Shown here: positions 42,663-52,762 of the stretch, one piece after another | Layout of the letters: the number at the start of each line of letters is the position of its first letter | How positions within the stretch are numbered: the stretch's first letter is position 1 | Assembly (NCBI RefSeq): GCF_963662735.1 | Contig: NZ_OY759744.1 | Coordinates: 2,708,153-2,772,152, forward strand | Source of the DNA: an uncultured Methanoregula sp. | Lineage (GTDB): Archaea; Halobacteriota; Methanomicrobia; Methanomicrobiales; Methanospirillaceae | Direction of reading: 5' to 3' | Length of the DNA stretch: 64,000 bases | Notes under the pieces: model-generated | Database searches by the model: none | The model's input: only the letters and a program-made list of their open reading frames with translations | What the model was told of the DNA's origin: nothing | Position numbers and translations under genes: made by a program

Positions 42663-44561
42663 TTATGATGGAGGGATCCAGCAACAGGGAGTTGAAAAGG
42701 AATATATTATCGCTTTCCCATTGTCATACAGTTTGTTACAATCATCATTAATTCTCCTGAGATCCGTTTCTTCCAGGGATTTCTTCTCTTTAAGCCACTG
42801 GGCTCCAAATTCCAGATATTTATTCATCCGTGAGATAACAATCAGATAACGATTATCTGAATTAATATCTGCATCATGGGAATATCCCTGACTTCTTACA
42901 AACGAATATAATGAGTCGACAGGAAGGGGATCCGTAATCAGAATTGCCCGAGCTGCATATCCCACATAGCTGTCTGTTCCAATGATCCCTTTTGCGTCGT
43001 TTGTTTTAAGCCACGAAATGGCCGAAATTTCTGTAACGTCGTGATTGATTACCCAGTTCCTGTTGTCATATAATGGATGATATTGTTCGAAGGGTTGCCC
43101 AAAAAAAACAACCGACGGAAATGATGTAATAATACTTACAACCACTACGGATGCGAAAATTATCGAGAAAAACCGTGGTGAGCCGATTAACTCTGCAACC
43201 CGGGTCACCCCGAATGCTGCGATAATTGCGAGAGGGAGATACAGGAATTCCATGAACCGGAGGGGATCAACAAATGGCACCATGTTGCTCATGGATAAAA
43301 CGAGAAGCAGCGCGAGTGCTGCAATCCATGCAAGGATATGGAGACGGCCTGTCTCAAGGAAATAATACAGCCCTATGAGCGCGAGTATAATCATGCATGT
43401 GCCGTTGAAAAACATTGGCAGGGGATAACTGAGGACAAAACCGGATTTGCCCAGGACAAAATTGAGCACAACCCCGCTGCCCACGAGGGTACCTAGGATA
43501 AAAACGGCATAGATGATATTTTTCCGGATAAGGATTTTATTCACGATTGATTGCAGCATCTGGATCTGATCCGGTATTTTCAGGGGGAGCAAGTAGATAA
43601 CGATAAGACTCAGGATAAAAAGAGGAATCCCGTACTCTGAATACGAAACGGTATTCATCAAACCACTGAATTGTGAATATCCATATATCGATCTCCCCAA
43701 TCCCCATGCTACGATAAAAAGGACCATAGTCGTTGCAATGATAAGTGAGTACACGCTGGTCGTACGAATCCTGTCCCGGTTGCATATAAGATAGATGAAA
43801 GTCAGGGATATCGCAATCCAGACCAAAAGAAACATTATCGATGACAGATCGTGGGTGAGGACCAGCCCGCAAATCAGCAGGAGAGAGAGAAAAAGATATC
43901 CTCTTTTGTGGGATTGTATTGCGGTAAAAGAGACATAGAGTGCCAGCGCAAACAATGCAATCCCAAGCGTTTCACGTACACCCTGCGTAGTCCAGTGGAG
44001 GTAAGGTGTTCCACAGAGAAGGAGAAGGCCGGCAAAAAATGCAGTTTTTGCGGAAGATGAGATCTCCTGGGTAAACCGGTAGACTGCATATAATCCAATA
44101 ACCGAAAGCGGAGGGATGATAAATTTGAACAATTCGAGCGGATTTACACCGGAAAAAAGGGATAATGACGTGATGGTGAGGTGCATTACCGGAAGTTGAG
44201 AGGAATAGACCGATGGATCAATGGAATGGAATGCAATGATCCGCTGAACCATGCCATATTCAAACCATGGATCCCCCCAGGGGAGATAATCAAACCGTAA
44301 TGAAAGAATGAGGGATGCAGTTATCCCAATCAAGAGGACACTAAAGAGTCTGTAACGGGACAAAACGGCAAGGAATACCGCCAAACCCAACAGGAATATC
44401 GAAGGTAACAGCGCGATCGGGTAGAACCGGGAGGAATAAAGGAATACACATGCACCAAGCACCGATACTACCTGAAGTACAATCAGTATGAGTCCGGGAC
44501 CCTTATCATCCGGAATGATCGCATGGGGATTCATGGAGATACCCGGTGCAATGAGCAGCAT
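42663..44561 (-). CDS. Large multi-membrane protein, GT-C-like
   Basis: The 632-residue protein has about 13 predicted transmembrane helices. An N-terminal outer loop contains YLPWGDPWFEYGMVQRI, similar to the acidic first-loop motif of archaeal STT3/GT-C proteins, and the C-terminal 110 residues are soluble. It may be a glycosyltransferase acting outside the membrane or a polymer-handling protein. The exact family is unclear. The start is uncertain between 44561 and 44534. Confidence 0.65.
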   Translation of the reverse strand: MLLIAPGISMNPHAIIPDDKGPGLILIVLQVVSVLGACVFLYSSRFYPIALLPSIFLLGLAVFLAVLSRYRLFSVLLIGITASLILSLRFDYLPWGDPWFEYGMVQRIIAFHSIDPSVYSSQLPVMHLTITSLSLFSGVNPLELFKFIIPPLSVIGLYAVYRFTQEISSSAKTAFFAGLLLLCGTPYLHWTTQGVRETLGIALFALALYVSFTAIQSHKRGYLFLSLLLICGLVLTHDLSSIMFLLVWIAISLTFIYLICNRDRIRTTSVYSLIIATTMVLFIVAWGLGRSIYGYSQFSGLMNTVSYSEYGIPLFILSLIVIYLLPLKIPDQIQMLQSIVNKILIRKNIIYAVFILGTLVGSGVVLNFVLGKSGFVLSYPLPMFFNGTCMIILALIGLYYFLETGRLHILAWIAALALLLVLSMSNMVPFVDPLRFMEFLYLPLAIIAAFGVTRVAELIGSPRFFSIIFASVVVVSIITSFPSVVFFGQPFEQYHPLYDNRNWVINHDVTEISAISWLKTNDAKGIIGTDSYVGYAARAILITDPLPVDSLYSFVRSQGYSHDADINSDNRYLIVISRMNKYLEFGAQWLKEKKSLEETDLRRINDDCNKLYDNGKAIIYSFSTPCCWIPPS

Positions 44562-44835
44562 GTTCTGATAATATTCTTGCCTGCAAGAAGGGTTAATCTC
44601 CTGATTGATTGTAAAAAGAGGTACAATACGAAATACAATTCTTCATTGATGGTTGATGAAAGCGACGAATTAAAATTTCTCCTCCTTTTTTTGTTTACCG
44701 TGAATCGAGTGTCATATGTACTCGCTGCACCTTGAAATTGATCGAAACCACGAGTACACTTTAATGGACCACGCAAGATCATCTGGAGAGTGCTGACCCT
44801 GTCTGAAAAATTAATTTTCGGTTGGTACATTTGAA

Positions 44836-45855
44836 TTACCGAATCGCGGGGGTTCTATTCGATTGAAACGGCGAGGTAGCATTGAACCCCAGGTGAAGAT
44901 TACGGTAACTTGCATTCACACGGTCAAGTCCGGTAACATCGTGACCCGGGGGCATCTCATCGAAGAGCAGAAAATCAATACGGGTGTAATTCTCGTCCGG
45001 GACAATCAGATCAAACGGAATTACCGAAGTTTCATTATGACTAATCATGACAGAATACGTCTTTACAAGGAGCGTCGCGGGCTGCGATGGCGCAATAATT
45101 GTTTCATTCACCTGTTTCGGTACAAGATATACTTCAACCGTATAGTTTACATTCCGGAACTCGTGGTTGCCAATACCGACATACATTGGATACGAAATAT
45201 CCGGAGTGACCGCACGGGGATACGAATCGGCAGTCCTGTTTTCTCCGAGAATATAAAATTCCGAGAACTTTTCGCCGGGTTTTGGTAAGGTGATAACAAG
45301 AGCTGCTGAAAGAATTACCATCCCAATTGCGAAAATACCTGTAAAAAACAGGATTTTATCTCTTTTTGATCCATTCCGTAATGCCAATTCGTTCTGTACC
45401 GTTTGCCGGATTTCCGGAACAGGAAAGGAATACCGGGATTCGGGAGATATTCGGTTCCGGCGGATTCCCGCGATGATAACGAGCACCACGATTACTGCGG
45501 AGAGAGAAATGAGGAGAGGATCCAATCGTATCCCCCAAGGGGTAAAATTCAGGCAGAGTCCGATTAACGGGGTAATAACGATACTGGCACCAAGGGAAAG
45601 TACAATCCGCTCAATTGTATCAATGTCATTGGAATCCGGAAATAATACTGCCAACAGCACAAATCCCGGAATGAAAAGAATCATTGGAAGAGCCAGGATT
45701 AACCGGAGAAATGACTGGTTGATCACGGGCGTATAGATACTTACGATACAAAGAGCGGCCCAGAGCAGAACAATTTTCATATCCCATGGCAATCCGGATT
45801 TGCCTTTAAGGGAAGACAGGAGATCGTTTTCCTGCTCCGGTTTTGGGGAATTCAT
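44836..45855 (-). CDS. DUF1616 membrane protein
   Basis: This 339-residue protein of the archaeal DUF1616 family has four N-terminal helices, with the family block LRLILALPMILFIPGFVLL and IERIVLSLGASIV, then GLCLNFTPWGI. A further helix follows near 180. The outer domain begins GEKFSEFYILGENRTADSYP and resembles a beta-sandwich. It often accompanies glycosyltransferase and surface-polymer genes in methanogens. Its function is unknown. It lies upstream of the GT-C-like gene on the same strand. Confidence 0.82.
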   Translation of the reverse strand: MNSPKPEQENDLLSSLKGKSGLPWDMKIVLLWAALCIVSIYTPVINQSFLRLILALPMILFIPGFVLLAVLFPDSNDIDTIERIVLSLGASIVITPLIGLCLNFTPWGIRLDPLLISLSAVIVVLVIIAGIRRNRISPESRYSFPVPEIRQTVQNELALRNGSKRDKILFFTGIFAIGMVILSAALVITLPKPGEKFSEFYILGENRTADSYPRAVTPDISYPMYVGIGNHEFRNVNYTVEVYLVPKQVNETIIAPSQPATLLVKTYSVMISHNETSVIPFDLIVPDENYTRIDFLLFDEMPPGHDVTGLDRVNASYRNLHLGFNATSPFQSNRTPAIR

Positions 45856-46132
45856 CGCAATAGATTATACGTACATGATATTTTTATAGGTTCAGTATTT
45901 GATACGGGACAAAACGGTAATTCTCCTGTTTGATTTTAGTGTATTTAGTGTATTAATCTAAATTTTTAAGGGTGCCAAGAGGGTATCATTAAATCACGAT
46001 AATACTTATTCCGTCCTGCGATCTATCTGGAATGAGAATCTGAACGGGAAATGATACCATTAATTGGTGCTCCAGTTAAAATTATAGATAATCTTACAAT
46101 TGCATATACACGGTTTCCCTATTGGTTGTACT

Positions 46133-47251
46133 ATGAAGATCCTCCGCGTTGTCAGCGACCTTTATCCATCTGTTGTGGGGGGGATCGGGATTCATGCACA
46201 CCAGATGTCCACTGCCCAGGCGCAACGGGGTCATGAGGTAACAGTCCTCACATTGAATCAGAAACGATTGACGGATAACGAACTGATCAACGGGTACCGG
46301 GTTGTACGCTTCACCAGTTATCTCACGATATGCGGGAATGCATTTGCGCCCGGTTTAATCCTGGAAATAATGAAAAAAAGAAGAGCAGTTGAGATCATTC
46401 ACGCACATTCCCACCTGTTTTTTTCAACAAATATCTGCGCCCTGGCACGAATCTGTCATTCTGCACCCCTCGTAATTACCAATCACGGACTCATATCCGC
46501 CAGTGCACCGGGATGGTTGAATACCCTCTATAAACACACGTTTTCACGGGCGACTTTTCATATTGCAGACCATATCATCTGTTATACCGATATCGAGAAA
46601 GAAAATATTGAAAAACTGGGTATCGATGCCAGGAAGATATCGGTTATTCATAATGGTGTTGACACCACTCTTTTCACACCAGAACCTTCTGAAAAACATT
46701 CAGACAAAAAACAGATTCTCTGGGTAGGGAGATTTGTCGCAGGGAAGGGTGTGGAATATCTTATCGAAGCATTTTTTCAGGTCTTAAAAAAAAGGCCCGG
46801 TACACACCTGGTTCTCGTTGGAGTTGGCCCGGAGAAGCCGGCAATTGAAGACAGGATAAGAAAACTGCACCTTCAATCGTCAGTGACATTCATCGATTAT
46901 CTGAACAATGAAGAACTTCCCGGAGTATACCAGGATTCGGATGTATTTGTATTGCCAAGCCTTATGGAAGGTGTGCCAAGGACGATCCTTGAAGCGATGG
47001 CATGTGGTGTTCCGATCGTAACTACCAATCTTCCCCACCTTGTAGGTATTATCGATGATGCCGGATTAGTTGTTCCTCCAAAAGAACCAGCGTTACTATC
47101 CAATGCGATTCTGACGATTCTTGACAATGCACCTTTTGCTGAAAAAATGGGAGAACGAGGGCGACGCAGGATTGAACAGGAATATTCGTGGGATGACACG
47201 GTGGGAAAGACTCTTGAATTATATGAGTCGGTGATGGGTAGTCGCACTTAA
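46133..47251 (+). CDS. GT4-family glycosyltransferase
   Basis: This 372-residue GT-B enzyme starts MKILRVVSDLYPSVVGGIG, has KQILWVGRFVAGKGVE at the second domain and SLMEGVPRTILEAMACGVPIV as the E-x7-E donor-sugar site. It transfers a sugar in the cytoplasm, probably on the growing lipid-linked glycan. I chose ATG 46133, where the family's first strand begins. No strong ribosome site is present, so the mRNA may be nearly leaderless. Confidence 0.9.
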   Translation: MKILRVVSDLYPSVVGGIGIHAHQMSTAQAQRGHEVTVLTLNQKRLTDNELINGYRVVRFTSYLTICGNAFAPGLILEIMKKRRAVEIIHAHSHLFFSTNICALARICHSAPLVITNHGLISASAPGWLNTLYKHTFSRATFHIADHIICYTDIEKENIEKLGIDARKISVIHNGVDTTLFTPEPSEKHSDKKQILWVGRFVAGKGVEYLIEAFFQVLKKRPGTHLVLVGVGPEKPAIEDRIRKLHLQSSVTFIDYLNNEELPGVYQDSDVFVLPSLMEGVPRTILEAMACGVPIVTTNLPHLVGIIDDAGLVVPPKEPALLSNAILTILDNAPFAEKMGERGRRRIEQEYSWDDTVGKTLELYESVMGSRT

Positions 47252-47333
47252 TTGCAGGCGATTTCTTATTCGCCATGTAGGATGTTGGGTATCGGATAAT
47301 TGTAAAGAAAGGTAAATTTTCAGTCTGAAAAAG

Positions 47334-47972
47334 TTATTTTTGAATTTTAAATATATAAAAATTATTCATTCCATACACGAATCTTCGATGAATTTCTAGA
47401 GTGAACCCTTCTTCAGAACACATTCCGACCAGATCCTTTGTCCATATCCCGCCAACTTCCCCCACTGCCATGCCCCCCCGCTGCTTATCCTCGCTATACC
47501 ACCAGATTGCATGCCCAATATCTCCGAGAACAGGGTTGATCATGGTAAGTATCAAACGGCCTTCCGGTTTTATTACACGACGGACTTCATGTAATACGGA
47601 CTGTCGGTTGGAAATGTGATTTAACGCGGCAATAATCGTCACGGTGTCAAAGGAGTTATCCGGGAACGGTAATTTTGAAGTATCCTCTACGATTAATCCT
47701 CCTCCACCCCAATCCAAAACATCTACACCGACGCCATTACCATATCGCCTGACTAAGGCATTCGGTCCTGCACCGATGTCGAGTAAATATCCTCGGATAT
47801 GAGGGAGAACAATATTCATGCGTTCTTCTTCGAGGGTTGTCCATTTACAGCGGTACAACCATTTTTGATCGAAAAGGACGAGTCTGAACGGAATACCGAT
47901 AAAATCCCAGATTGATTGGATTAGCGTTTTTTTTCCTATTGTCTTTTTCATCTGATGGTTTATTTTATCCAT
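47334..47972 (-). CDS. SAM-dependent methyltransferase
   Basis: This 212-residue class I methyltransferase has LLDIGAGPNALVRRYG as SAM loop and LPFPDNSFDTVT as the post-II region. ATG 47972 follows the stop of the radical SAM gene by one base and has GGGGT before it. The two are surely co-translated, so they may act in sequence on the same molecule, perhaps a sugar or lipid carrier. The substrate is unknown. Confidence 0.85.
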   Translation of the reverse strand: MDKINHQMKKTIGKKTLIQSIWDFIGIPFRLVLFDQKWLYRCKWTTLEEERMNIVLPHIRGYLLDIGAGPNALVRRYGNGVGVDVLDWGGGGLIVEDTSKLPFPDNSFDTVTIIAALNHISNRQSVLHEVRRVIKPEGRLILTMINPVLGDIGHAIWWYSEDKQRGGMAVGEVGGIWTKDLVGMCSEEGFTLEIHRRFVYGMNNFYIFKIQK

Positions 47973-47973
47973 A

Positions 47974-49392
47974 TTAACCCCAGAGGCTTCGGATTGCACC
48001 GATGGCATCAGACACCAACGCAAAAGGGTGATTTATCATCATCAACCTAATCATCTTTTTTGGCCGGCAAAAAAACCTCTTCAAACCTTCACGTTGGAGT
48101 GAGACGAGTTTATCCGCGGTGAGATCGTTTACCTCAATTGATGCGCTCCCGAATCTCCGTAAATCTGAGAATTCTGCCTGAACCATCCGGGTACCCCCCT
48201 CCCCATTCACAATCATGTCACGAACTTTTGTCCCGGGATAGGGCTGCATGATATTGATAACAACTTCGTCGAGTTCATCGATTGAATTAATGAACCTGAA
48301 CGTATCTTCAACTTCTTTACTGGTTTCGTAGGGGCTTCCGACAATTACAGATCCACGGGTAATGATTCCCTCCTCATGAGCAATTTGGATCCCCATTCGG
48401 ATTTCCGCAAGAGTTTCGTGTTTTTGGAGGACATCGAGGATTTTCTGGTTGCCGCTTTCAATACCGAAACTAAGTCGGATTAATCCTGATGATTTCATTT
48501 CCCGGAGTAATTCTCTGTCCACACGATCGGCCCTTGACAATCCCTCCCAGGTAAACTGTAATCCGGATTTTTTGATTAAATCGCATAGTTCAAGAAGCTC
48601 CACCTTCCGGAAGGTAAGACAATCATCGTTGAACATGATATGTGTGATTTTCAGGGTTTTTACGATATAGGTCAACTCATCCAAAATATTTTGGGGACTG
48701 CGGAACCTGACCATAGTACCATTTGGGATCTTTTTCACAGCGCAATATATACAATCATACGGGCAACCTCTCGAAGCCATCACAGATGCGGATACAACAT
48801 ACCCTTTATGGGGAACATTCCGAAGATATAATTCGTTTTTCAGGAGATGTCGTGCAGGAAGCGGGTATTTATCAAGATTTTTTTCCGGAATACGGATTTC
48901 ATTCTGGATGACGACCCCTTCCTTACGCCAGATCAGTCCCTTCACAGTTGAGAAGTCCCCATTTTTTGCAATTGCGGAAAGAAGTTCCGGAACTGCCTCT
49001 TCACCGTCACCAATGATCCCGAAATCATACACAGGATTCTCTTCAAGCACGGATTTTTGGAAAATTGCCAGATGAACACCACCGACAACTGTGGGAACCG
49101 TTGGGAACGTATTTTTAATTTTTTTTGCAAATTCCGTTGTCAGGTCAAAGGTGGGTGAAGTAACCGTATACCCGATTATGTCCGGGCTGAATTCAGAAAC
49201 TTTTGATATGATGTCCTCAATCATAATATTTTCAGATTCGGCGTCGATAATAATGACAGAATGGCCATGTTTTTCAGCCGCTGCAGCAATATATGCAAAT
49301 CCAAGAGGCGGGTTGAGAAACCCTTTCCGGTAAATATACTGGAATTTACCATAGATATTTGTGAACGGGGAAAGGAGCAATGCAATTCTCAT
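47974..49392 (-). CDS. B12-binding radical SAM protein
   Basis: The 472-residue protein has an N-terminal cobalamin-binding domain (about 1-140, with PTVVGGVHLAIF) followed by a radical SAM barrel carrying the iron-sulfur motif CPYDCIYC near 213. This BchE/P-methylase-like class often methylates unactivated carbons or rearranges rings. In a glycan cluster it may make a branched or C-methylated sugar or alter the lipid carrier. ATG 49392 is preferred because GAGGTG stands six bases before it. An upstream GTG at 49401 is the alternative. Confidence 0.88.
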   Translation of the reverse strand: MRIALLLSPFTNIYGKFQYIYRKGFLNPPLGFAYIAAAAEKHGHSVIIIDAESENIMIEDIISKVSEFSPDIIGYTVTSPTFDLTTEFAKKIKNTFPTVPTVVGGVHLAIFQKSVLEENPVYDFGIIGDGEEAVPELLSAIAKNGDFSTVKGLIWRKEGVVIQNEIRIPEKNLDKYPLPARHLLKNELYLRNVPHKGYVVSASVMASRGCPYDCIYCAVKKIPNGTMVRFRSPQNILDELTYIVKTLKITHIMFNDDCLTFRKVELLELCDLIKKSGLQFTWEGLSRADRVDRELLREMKSSGLIRLSFGIESGNQKILDVLQKHETLAEIRMGIQIAHEEGIITRGSVIVGSPYETSKEVEDTFRFINSIDELDEVVINIMQPYPGTKVRDMIVNGEGGTRMVQAEFSDLRRFGSASIEVNDLTADKLVSLQREGLKRFFCRPKKMIRLMMINHPFALVSDAIGAIRSLWG

Positions 49393-49527
49393 ATCCGGCA
49401 CCTCATATTAGCAAACGTATTCTGAAAACCAATAAATGCCCGATTGCATGGATAATATGAATATTTCATGAATTTTTCCTCGGAGCCTGAATAGAGTAGT
49501 CTTGTAGATCGGAGTAGGGTCTTTTGA

Positions 49528-49965
49528 TTAATACCGCAAGGGGAATTTGTTCCCCCACATAAGGATTGTTATACCCAAACAGATGATAATAATCCCGGAA
49601 ATTTTTTGAAGTGTCAATTCCTCTTTCAAAAAATAACCTGCTAATAGGGCCATGAGAATATAACTGAAACTTATCAGAGGATAAACCAGGGATAATTCAA
49701 TATCCTGAGAAATAACGTAAAACCACAGGCCAACGCCGGTAATGAAAAAAAATACCGATGCAATAAAAAATTTTGAAAAGAATAATGGGACAATCTCCAG
49801 AGAGGAAATGGAATTTATACTCAGTACCTCCCCATATTCATTAAAGGCGAATTTTAGAAAAATCTGTCCAAATACGAGGCATAATGAGATAATCAGCATT
49901 ATTACAATAATCATTATCATTTTATGGTCCCTGGTTTTTTGAGTGAAATTCAGATGGTCAATCAT
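49528..49965 (-). CDS. SMR/EamA-type small membrane transporter
   Basis: This 145-residue protein has four transmembrane helices and the closing pattern YFLKEELTLQKISGIIIICLGI, typical of small multidrug-resistance and ArnE/ArnF-like flippase subunits. In glycan clusters such proteins flip polyprenyl-phosphate sugars. The ATG overlaps the stop of asnB (ATGA). It lies in an operon with a GT2 gene, which supports a flippase role over drug export. Confidence 0.8.
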   Translation of the reverse strand: MIDHLNFTQKTRDHKMIMIIVIMLIISLCLVFGQIFLKFAFNEYGEVLSINSISSLEIVPLFFSKFFIASVFFFITGVGLWFYVISQDIELSLVYPLISFSYILMALLAGYFLKEELTLQKISGIIIICLGITILMWGNKFPLRY

Positions 49966-51863
49966 TGGTCTCTCGCAATATATCTTTCCCACCACAGACT
50001 GAGGGTCATCAATCCCCATATCTGATAGCCGTTATCCTTCCTGCCAGACATATGGTCTGATAGTGTTTTATTGATGAAATTGTATCTGAAATACCCCATT
50101 TCTTTTATCTGTTCATCGGATAAAACCTGAAATGCATAATCCTTCAGGTACGTCTTAATCCATAATCCTACAGGGAGATTAAATCCCTGCTTTTTCTGAT
50201 GGACAATCGTTCTTGGCAGTTTATCCCTGACAATACGTTTCAGAAGATACTTTTTTGTTGTGTAATTTTTTAATTTTAATGATGCCGGAACCGTTGCCAT
50301 ATACTCAACAAGTTCATGATCCAGAAATGGCACACGGACTTCCAATGAATGCGCCATACTCATCCGGTCCACTTTCACCAGCATATCATTAGGAAGGTAA
50401 AACCGTGTATCGGCATAAAGCAGCCGGTCAATGGGATTATTTGCATCCGTTTTCAAGAAATACTTCATATATGTCATTTCATAGGTATCCAGTCCGGCAT
50501 TTTTTTCACGAATACAATCTGAATACATCTTCCGCTTTTCATTCTCATCAAATATGATACGCCAATAATAATGCGCCTTTTCCGGATCAAATTCTGCGCC
50601 GCGAACAAACCGTTTTACTTTATAATCAAGACTGATTTTCTTGTCTGAAACGGGAAGTGAATCCACAATGGGTAATACTACTTTTTTTCTGATAACCGAG
50701 GGAATCACCCGATAGGCCTTCACTGCATGATGTGCAGCATATGTTTCATAACCTGCGAAAATCTCATCGGCACCATCCCCGCATAATACCATTTTAACAT
50801 GGCTTGAAGCGAGTTTTGATAAGTAATACATCGGTACCATCGATGCATCAGCAAGAGGTTCTTCTGCATGGTATACCAGTTCCGGCAATAATTTTTCAAG
50901 ATTATCGGGTCTGACAACTTCTTCAAAATGATCTGTTCCGCAGTGATCCGCAACAATTCTTGCCTTGTTCAGTTCATTATAAGATTCTTCTTCGAAACCA
51001 ATGGAAAATGATTTTACTGGTTTATTGAGAATTTTGGACATGTAATATGTCACTGTGCTTGAATCAAGGCCCCCGCTTAAAAATACCCCGAATGGAACAT
51101 CACTCACCATCATCTGTTCAACAGACCGTTTTAGTATCTGATCAAGAGTGTCTTCATAGCAACTAAGGGGTTTTTTCTGAGATTCGGTGAATCTGATATC
51201 CCAATAGTCCTTTATCTCAATCCCATCTTTTGACACCAGCATATATTGGCCTGGCATAAGCTGACGGATACCCTCAAAGAGCGTTAATGGTGCAGGAACA
51301 TAATTCAGGGATAAAAAATGATGCAGGGCTTCTAAGTTAACTTTTTGTGGCCGAGTCGGATCACAGAGAAGACATTTAATTTCTGAACCAAACAGCAGTT
51401 TGTTCTCATCCCGGTAATAAAATAAGGGTTTAATTCCAAGGCGATCCCGAGCAAGAAACATTTTTTTGTTAATACTGTCCCAGATTGCAAACCCGAACAT
51501 ACCTTTCAGGTAATGCAGACAATCACGTCCATACTCCTCATAGGAATGGACAATTACTTCCGTGTCGGTATCTGTGGAAAACCGGTGCCCTTTTTGAATC
51601 AATGAATCCCGTAATACCCGGTAATTGTAAATTTCTCCGTTATATACGATCCAAACCGAACCATCTTCATTTGAGATCGGTTGCCTGCCCCGGGATGAAA
51701 GATCTATAATACTTAACCTGCGGTGTCCAAGACCTACATTTTTATCAATATATTGCCCATCATCATCTGGTCCACGGTGAGCGACAGAATCTGTCATCTG
51801 TTTTAGAAGGGAATAATCAACATTATTCCCATCAAAGCGATAGATGCCCGATATGCCACACAT
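49962..51863 (-). CDS. asnB: Asparagine synthase-type glutamine amidotransferase
   Basis: This 633-residue two-domain enzyme has the glutaminase nucleophile Cys2 in MCGISG and HRGPDDDGQ, then the synthase domain with the ATP PP-loop FLSGGLDSS near 267. All key residues are present. Family members make asparagine, but those inside surface-sugar clusters often convert a sugar carboxylate to an amide. It overlaps its GT2 neighbour by one base (TAATG) and the SMR gene by four, so a glycan role is likely here. Confidence 0.88.
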   Translation of the reverse strand: MCGISGIYRFDGNNVDYSLLKQMTDSVAHRGPDDDGQYIDKNVGLGHRRLSIIDLSSRGRQPISNEDGSVWIVYNGEIYNYRVLRDSLIQKGHRFSTDTDTEVIVHSYEEYGRDCLHYLKGMFGFAIWDSINKKMFLARDRLGIKPLFYYRDENKLLFGSEIKCLLCDPTRPQKVNLEALHHFLSLNYVPAPLTLFEGIRQLMPGQYMLVSKDGIEIKDYWDIRFTESQKKPLSCYEDTLDQILKRSVEQMMVSDVPFGVFLSGGLDSSTVTYYMSKILNKPVKSFSIGFEEESYNELNKARIVADHCGTDHFEEVVRPDNLEKLLPELVYHAEEPLADASMVPMYYLSKLASSHVKMVLCGDGADEIFAGYETYAAHHAVKAYRVIPSVIRKKVVLPIVDSLPVSDKKISLDYKVKRFVRGAEFDPEKAHYYWRIIFDENEKRKMYSDCIREKNAGLDTYEMTYMKYFLKTDANNPIDRLLYADTRFYLPNDMLVKVDRMSMAHSLEVRVPFLDHELVEYMATVPASLKLKNYTTKKYLLKRIVRDKLPRTIVHQKKQGFNLPVGLWIKTYLKDYAFQVLSDEQIKEMGYFRYNFINKTLSDHMSGRKDNGYQIWGLMTLSLWWERYIARDQ

Positions 51864-52723
51864 TATTCAAATCTCTCTTTTCGTAGTTCAGTAATTTGAT
51901 CGGCCAGTAGACCAAAAAAGAATAGTAAAATACCAGTCATTATTAAAATCAAAGCCGTACCCACTACACCCGAACCATGAATAAAATAATACACGCCTAG
52001 TACAAAACCTCCGATAAGACAAAGAAAACTGATCGGTAAAAAAATCCGGAGAGGATTAAATAGCATTATTAGTCGTAAAATAAGTAAAATCGTGTCAAAT
52101 CCCGTTTTAACCGTAACTGAACTTTGATTTTCCCGCCTTTTTCGCGCGTTAATCGGGATGAATGTGATATTATATCGACGATTAATTAACACTAATGTGC
52201 TGGTAGTTGAGAACGAAAAACCATCTGGGCATAAATGAAGATATTTAATAATGACCTCTTTCCTAAAAAGACGAAACCCACAAGTGAGATCAGGAATTTT
52301 TGTTTTCGATAAATAATTTGCAAGCCAATTAATGAACCATTTTCCTGGAGTTCTCCATAGTGGACTATGAAATAATCCCTTTCGAACACCAACTACCATA
52401 TCGTTTTCATCTGCAAGTTGCAAAAATTTCGGGAGGTCTGCCGGATCATGCTGACCATCTGCGTCCATTATTATAATATATGGTGATTTCGCATTCCTAA
52501 TCCCTGTTTTCAGTGATGCACCATAGCCAATATTAAATCGATGTTTAATTACAAAAGCACCAGCAGCGCGTGCAACTTCTGCGGTTTTATCTGTTGATCC
52601 ATCATCTACAACTATTATGGAATCAATACAATCGGGACAAACAGAATTAATTTGATCGATGATTAAACCAATTGTTCGGTCCTCATTATATGCAGGGATT
52701 ACAACGGTATACTTAGAAGTCAT
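51863..52723 (-). CDS. GT2-family polyprenyl-phosphate glycosyltransferase
   Basis: The 286-residue protein has the GT-A entry YTVVIPAYNEDRTIG, the metal site DADGQHDP, TCGFRLFRKEV, and two C-terminal transmembrane helices (about 217-272). It resembles dolichyl-phosphate sugar synthases. The ATG at 52723 begins exactly at the domain, while an earlier frame extension lacks support. The next genes are asnB and an SMR transporter, and a GT-C-like protein is divergent from it, giving all parts of a charge, flip and transfer route. Confidence 0.9.
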   Translation of the reverse strand: MTSKYTVVIPAYNEDRTIGLIIDQINSVCPDCIDSIIVVDDGSTDKTAEVARAAGAFVIKHRFNIGYGASLKTGIRNAKSPYIIIMDADGQHDPADLPKFLQLADENDMVVGVRKGLFHSPLWRTPGKWFINWLANYLSKTKIPDLTCGFRLFRKEVIIKYLHLCPDGFSFSTTSTLVLINRRYNITFIPINARKRRENQSSVTVKTGFDTILLILRLIMLFNPLRIFLPISFLCLIGGFVLGVYYFIHGSGVVGTALILIMTGILLFFFGLLADQITELRKERFE

Positions 52724-52762
52724 GGTTTGATTGCAATTATATATGTTTTCGGTAGCATATAG

